From NCBI GenBank assembly GCA_022843885.1, contig JALHMU010000043.1, positions 1 to 7,726 of the forward strand: DNA of 7,726 nucleotides, read 5' to 3'. Positions 4,078 to 7,726 of the stretch are shown here, piece by piece. The position numbers and the translations under genes were made by a program. Numbering within the stretch: the stretch's first letter is position 1; every line of letters starts with the position of its first letter. A model generated the notes under the pieces. It was not told where the DNA came from. It did not search any database and saw only the letters and a program-made list of their open reading frames with translations. The stretch is from Candidatus Peribacteraceae bacterium. Its GTDB lineage: Bacteria > Patescibacteriota > Gracilibacteria > Peribacterales > Peribacteraceae.

Positions 4078-6957
4078 ATGAACGACTTCGGTTTTCAGAG
4101 TCGCAACTTGAACGAGGAGCATCACATCTCACGCTCGTCGTTTCGGCGACATCGGCGCGGACAGTACGGCGGAAAGATCGCCCGCTGGATCAGCATCCTT
4201 CTCGAGTGGGTAAGGAAGCCACGTACTCGTCAGGAAAAATGGATGGTGTTTTGGAAAACGATCGGGACGTGTTTTGGCCTTGGGGTCGTATTCCTCTTTA
4301 TCTTATGGATCACACTGCCAAACATCGATGATCCAGAAACGCTCTTTGCTGCGGAAAGTTCTGTAATCGTCGACCGTAATAATGTGGAGTTGTATCGATT
4401 GTTTTCTGATGTCGACCGCACCTATGTCCCAAGAGCCAACATCAGTGACTTCGTCGAACAAGCAACGATTGCCATCGAAGATGAGCGCTTCTTTGATCGC
4501 GGATGTTTCGATGTCATCGGGTTCATGCGCGCGGCAGTCAGCCAATTCATTCCAGGTTTCGTAAAATCTGGAGGCTCGACACTGACGCAACAATTTGCAG
4601 GAAACGCGATGGTCGGACGTCAGCGTTCTATCATTCGCAAAGCGCGTGAATACATGCTCGCCTGTCAGTTGGAAAATCGATATTCAAAAGAGCAACTGCT
4701 CGAGCTGTATCTGAACTGGATTCCTTTTGGTGAGACGTCCTACGGTATCGAACAAGCCTCACTCAACTACTTCGGCGTCAGTGCCTCAGGTATCACGTTG
4801 CCGCAAGCTGCAGCGCTCGCCGGCCTTGTGCAGCGCCCTTCCTATTTCAGCCCGTACGGCGCACATGCGCGTACGACTGTCAGCGAAGACATCATGCAAA
4901 GAATTCTGACGAAAGAAATTACGAGCATCGATCAGATTCCATCAGATGACATTCAAATCGGATTGCTGGGGCAGAACGTCGGAACCGGTGCAACATTTGT
5001 CTACATCGGAGGACGCGCTGATCAAGTCCTGAAGAATATGGAGAACTTGGACATGATCACAACCGCACAGTACGAGCAGGCAATCCGCGATCTGCAAACA
5101 CTGACGTTCACACGTGCGCGCAGCTCCATTCGCGCGCCACACTTTGTTTTATGGGTGAAAGATCAAGCAGCAGAACTCTTAAAACTGGAAGATGAAGGTG
5201 TCTTTGAACAGGGTGGCTTCTCCATTCGCACAACGCTTGATTGGAAACTGCAGGAAGCCGCTGAGAAAGAAGTGAAAAAGCAAAAAGATGATTTCTTGAA
5301 TCGATTCAATGCACGAAATGCCGCACTGCTGTCACTCGATCCGAAGACGAATGAAATTCTCGCCTACGTCGGAAATATTGATTTCGAAGATGAAACAGCC
5401 GAAGGGAAAATCGACATGGTTCAAGCGCCACGCCAGCCAGGTTCGAGTTTCAAACCATTCATCTATGCTGCTGCGTACGAGAAAGGATTTGGTCCAGCAT
5501 CAGTGATCTATGACGTTCCCACCAAATTCGGTGAGGACACGCCGCAGAACTTTGAAGGAGGCTTCTTCGGTCTGATGTCGATGCGTACGGCCCTCGCACA
5601 ATCCCGCAATATTCCAGCTGCCAAAGCATTCTTCCTCGCGGGCGGTGAAGATAGCGTCCTGTCTTTTGTCGATCGATTGGGTGTGAAAACGCCGACAATA
5701 GAGAAGCAAGAATATCTCCGTCAGAACTCACAGTTTCAATATGGATGGCCACTCGCCATCGGTTCGGCTGAAGTGCCGCTCATGGAAATGGCAACCGGCT
5801 ATTCCGTCTTCGCTGATGCCGGAAAACTAAAGCCAGTCGTCAGCATTTTGGAAATTCGCGATCGTCAGGGCAACATCCTCTATACGCACAAACCGGAGAC
5901 GCCGCAGGAAGTCCTGGACCCACGCATCGCAGCACAAATCACATCTGTCTTGAGTGACAACGATGCTCGTCCGGCGAACGAATATTGGAGAAACCAACTC
6001 ACTGTTCCAGGGTTCCAGGCCGCGGCCAAAACCGGCACCAGTAACAAGTGTCTCGAGCGCAAAGGCGATGCCGACTGCACGTTGCGACGTCCGGAAAGCA
6101 ACTGGACTATGGGATACACGCCGGAACTTCTGACTGGTGTGTGGGTCGGAAATGCGAACAGCGAATCGTTGTCCGATCGTGCCGATGGTCTCACGACTGC
6201 AGGAACAATCTGGCACAACTACATGGCAGCGGCACACAAAGTCCTCCCGGTGACAGCGACGCAATTCTCATTGCCATCCGGCATCGTGCAGCCGCAAATT
6301 TCCATGCTCTCTGGAAAGCTGCCAAGCGACTGTACGCCGGTGCATTTGCGTCGCTCCGATCTGTTCTTACAGGAACGAGTGCCGACAGAATCTGATCCGG
6401 CATGCGCCATCCTCACTGTCGATAAAGTAACGGGGCTTCTCTCTTCTCCGGCCTGCCCAAAAGATGCAGAAGAACAAGGTGCATTCTTTATTCCGACCAG
6501 CGAACAACCTGAACGTTGGTTCACATGGGAACAAGGTGTCCAAGGCTGGGCCAAAGAACAAATGGTGAAGTGGAAAGCTAATGAGACGCACTCCGGTTCG
6601 CAGTTGCCATTGGCACTCGCGCCGACTGAACAGTGTGATCCTGCACTCACGCCTGGCCGCGGTGAAAAGCCGATCGTACAGATTATCTCTCCATCCAATG
6701 ATGATCGTGTGGGTGAATATCCTGTCTTCGAAGTCGAGATTGATATCTCTGCCATGTCACAAATCAAAGAAATCCGCTTTGAAGTAGACGGTCGCCCGAT
6801 CCGCACGGAAACAACTGTGCCAAGTGGTTCCATTTCCCTTCGTGTTCCGCGCACCATCGAAGAAAATGGCGAGCATGAACTCAAAGTCACGATCGTGAAT
6901 GAATATTTCACAGAAGCGAGTGACACAGTGAGATTTAGATTCGGATCCGGGGAATAA
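4078..6957 (+). CDS. class A penicillin-binding protein (GT51 + transpeptidase)
   Basis: This bifunctional peptidoglycan synthase polymerises lipid II and cross-links the strands outside the membrane. The 959-residue product has a basic cytoplasmic N-terminus (1-60), one TM helix (about 61-81) and the GT51 domain. That domain shows AIEDERFF (catalytic Glu134), GGSTLTQQ (165-172) and LLELYLN (second Glu209). The transpeptidase follows with SSFK (Ser456, Lys459), SRN (509-511) and KTG (651-653), so both active sites look intact. GT51 motif 1 has Arg where the family usually has His (EDERFFDRG). After KTG comes a short insert with Cys658 and Cys667. Residues about 862-959 resemble a bacterial Ig-like domain. 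I chose ATG 4078 over TTG 4072. An in-frame ATG at 4243 with AGGA 7 nt upstream would remove the basic tail and is the main alternative. Its closest relatives are probably the PBP1A type rather than monofunctional PBPs. Confidence 0.95.
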   Translation: MNDFGFQSRNLNEEHHISRSSFRRHRRGQYGGKIARWISILLEWVRKPRTRQEKWMVFWKTIGTCFGLGVVFLFILWITLPNIDDPETLFAAESSVIVDRNNVELYRLFSDVDRTYVPRANISDFVEQATIAIEDERFFDRGCFDVIGFMRAAVSQFIPGFVKSGGSTLTQQFAGNAMVGRQRSIIRKAREYMLACQLENRYSKEQLLELYLNWIPFGETSYGIEQASLNYFGVSASGITLPQAAALAGLVQRPSYFSPYGAHARTTVSEDIMQRILTKEITSIDQIPSDDIQIGLLGQNVGTGATFVYIGGRADQVLKNMENLDMITTAQYEQAIRDLQTLTFTRARSSIRAPHFVLWVKDQAAELLKLEDEGVFEQGGFSIRTTLDWKLQEAAEKEVKKQKDDFLNRFNARNAALLSLDPKTNEILAYVGNIDFEDETAEGKIDMVQAPRQPGSSFKPFIYAAAYEKGFGPASVIYDVPTKFGEDTPQNFEGGFFGLMSMRTALAQSRNIPAAKAFFLAGGEDSVLSFVDRLGVKTPTIEKQEYLRQNSQFQYGWPLAIGSAEVPLMEMATGYSVFADAGKLKPVVSILEIRDRQGNILYTHKPETPQEVLDPRIAAQITSVLSDNDARPANEYWRNQLTVPGFQAAAKTGTSNKCLERKGDADCTLRRPESNWTMGYTPELLTGVWVGNANSESLSDRADGLTTAGTIWHNYMAAAHKVLPVTATQFSLPSGIVQPQISMLSGKLPSDCTPVHLRRSDLFLQERVPTESDPACAILTVDKVTGLLSSPACPKDAEEQGAFFIPTSEQPERWFTWEQGVQGWAKEQMVKWKANETHSGSQLPLALAPTEQCDPALTPGRGEKPIVQIISPSNDDRVGEYPVFEVEIDISAMSQIKEIRFEVDGRPIRTETTVPSGSISLRVPRTIEENGEHELKVTIVNEYFTEASDTVRFRFGSGE

Positions 6958-6958
6958 A

Positions 6959-6984
6959 GAAAATACGGCTTTCGCCGTATTTTC
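6959..6984. terminator. bidirectional intrinsic terminator
   Basis: GAAAATACGGC (6959-6969) and GCCGTATTTTC (6974-6984) form a perfect 11-bp stem around a TTTC loop. The stem base is A/T-only on both sides, so each strand ends in TTTTC after the GC-rich part. It starts one base after the PBP stop codon and 22 bp from the stop of the opposing SLH gene, as expected for a shared terminator between convergent genes. Confidence 0.85.
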
Positions 6985-7006
6985 CATGCAATGCTTTTAC
7001 AGATCT

Positions 7007-7726
7007 TTAACGATTTGCCAAATATTGATAGATGGCAACTGCAACATCATTTCTGGTAAGCGGTGTACCTGGATTGAGGTACTCATTTCGAGCCGGGAAA
7101 AGATCATATTTCGCGGCAATACCTGCATACGCTGCAAACCAGCTTCCTGATGGAACGTCTTGATAGTCCTGAACAAGATTCAGCTGCAAATCAAAGGTCA
7201 GTGCGAGCATTTTCAGGAATTCCGCCGTATTGACAGTGTCCGCTGGACGGAACGTACCGTCTGGATGACCATTAATAATGCCTTTTTCCGCAGCTGTTAC
7301 GACAAATTTTGTGTACCACTGATTATCGAGAACATCGGGGAATCGTCCGCTATTCGCGATGTCAGAAACAGTGGCATATCGTGCTAAAAGCAAGAATTTT
7401 GCAGCTTCTGCACGGTTTACGGCATTGTCCCCGCGGAACGTACCATCGGGAAATCCGCCGATAACCGCACGACGATAGAGTTCCGCCGCGGCCTTTCCGG
7501 AAAGAGACGTCATGCGTGTGTCTGGAAAAGGATTCGTATAATTCGTAAAACTGACGAGAACCTCATCTTCATAGCCAGCAGGCGGAAGGCCTGAAGGAGG
7601 AATCGATGAAGTGGCACTGGATTGACTAGAGCTGGAACCAGTATCTCCGACTTTCCAAACCTTAAAGGATTTTCGCGCTTGAATCGTGGCTTCTGCTTGT
7701 TTACAACCGACGGCCTGTGTGCAAGT
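7007..7726 (-). CDS. S-layer homology (SLH) domain protein, C-terminal part
   Basis: The frame is open from the right edge to TAA at 7009-7007, giving 239 visible residues; the N-terminus is off the window. The internal ATG at 7513 is not the start, because the same frame continues upstream with sensible protein. Visible residues 31-50 are a Ser/Pro-rich linker (SSSSQSSATSS, then a Pro-rich stretch), preceded by a segment with two Cys (2 and 8). Three SLH repeats follow: about 67-119 (FPDT, GGFPDGTFRGDNAVNRAEA), 129-178 (FPDV, GHPDGTFRPADTVNTAEF) and 188-237 (YQDV, NPGTPLTRNDVAVAI). The first two keep the PDGTFR core; the third is divergent (ARNEYLNPG). SLH triplets bind wall-linked pyruvylated polymers in other bacteria and hold proteins at the cell surface, so the missing N-terminal part probably carries a signal peptide and a surface-exposed domain. 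It converges on the PBP gene across a shared terminator. Confidence 0.88.
   Translation of the reverse strand, partial: TCTQAVGCKQAEATIQARKSFKVWKVGDTGSSSSQSSATSSIPPSGLPPAGYEDEVLVSFTNYTNPFPDTRMTSLSGKAAAELYRRAVIGGFPDGTFRGDNAVNRAEAAKFLLLARYATVSDIANSGRFPDVLDNQWYTKFVVTAAEKGIINGHPDGTFRPADTVNTAEFLKMLALTFDLQLNLVQDYQDVPSGSWFAAYAGIAAKYDLFPARNEYLNPGTPLTRNDVAVAIYQYLANR

Noticed and set aside
3979..4125. Upstream extension of the pilin-like frame to an apparent start at 4125 (157 residues)
   Set aside because: The extra 49 residues look unlike a signal sequence or any pilin, overlap the PBP start region on the other strand, and would bury the signal peptide inside the protein.
6219..6926. Long minus-strand open frame of 235 codons inside the PBP gene
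   Set aside because: It is antisense to well-conserved PBP sequence, Cys- and Ser-rich without domain pattern; a shadow frame.
1..7726. CRISPR array, insertion sequence, attachment site or toxin-antitoxin pair
   Set aside because: I saw no spaced direct repeats, transposase, integrase, terminal inverted repeats or paired small genes. Composition looks even across the window by eye.

Overview
The window reads as an ordinary chromosomal stretch from an uncultured bacterium, most likely of the candidate phyla radiation (CPR/Patescibacteria). I infer this from the gene set: a small two-helix T4SS-pilin-like protein, a VanW-domain protein outside any vancomycin-resistance context, a class A penicillin-binding protein with an Ig-like tail, and a surface protein with a Ser-rich linker and three SLH repeats. 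SLH repeats and Ser-rich linkers suggest the Peregrinibacteria/Peribacteria side of the radiation, but this is low confidence. TGA is not used as a sense codon in any recognised gene, so the recoded Gracilibacteria/Absconditabacteria code is not indicated.

Layout, left to right. (1) 1-1275, plus strand: exported VanW-family protein. (2) 1200-3978, minus strand: a probable four-gene run in the order pilin-like protein, five-repeat TPR protein, ftsX, recO. Its gaps are 50, 62 and 9 nt, and its last gene overlaps the 3' end of the VanW gene tail-to-tail by 76 bp. (3) 3979-4077: a divergent intergenic region with one candidate promoter per strand. (4) 4078-6957, plus strand: a bifunctional peptidoglycan synthase (class A PBP). 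(5) 6959-6984: a perfect 11-bp-stem hairpin that can terminate transcription from both sides. (6) 7007-7726, minus strand: the C-terminal 239 residues of an SLH-domain protein whose start lies beyond the right edge. No stretch over 300 bases lacks a gene, and I see no RNA gene, insertion sequence, CRISPR array or long repeat.

Five of the seven genes concern the cell envelope: peptidoglycan synthesis (PBP), a division-site regulator of wall hydrolysis (FtsX), peptidoglycan-associated VanW, S-layer anchoring (SLH) and a pilin-like membrane protein. RecO (recombinational repair) and the TPR scaffold share the minus-strand run.

The most interesting signal is regulatory. Each of the five genes whose upstream DNA is visible has a TAnnnT -10-like hexamer ending 6-9 nt before its chosen ATG and no correctly spaced Shine-Dalgarno sequence. 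That is the signature of leaderless mRNAs. I found no convincing new multi-gene system.
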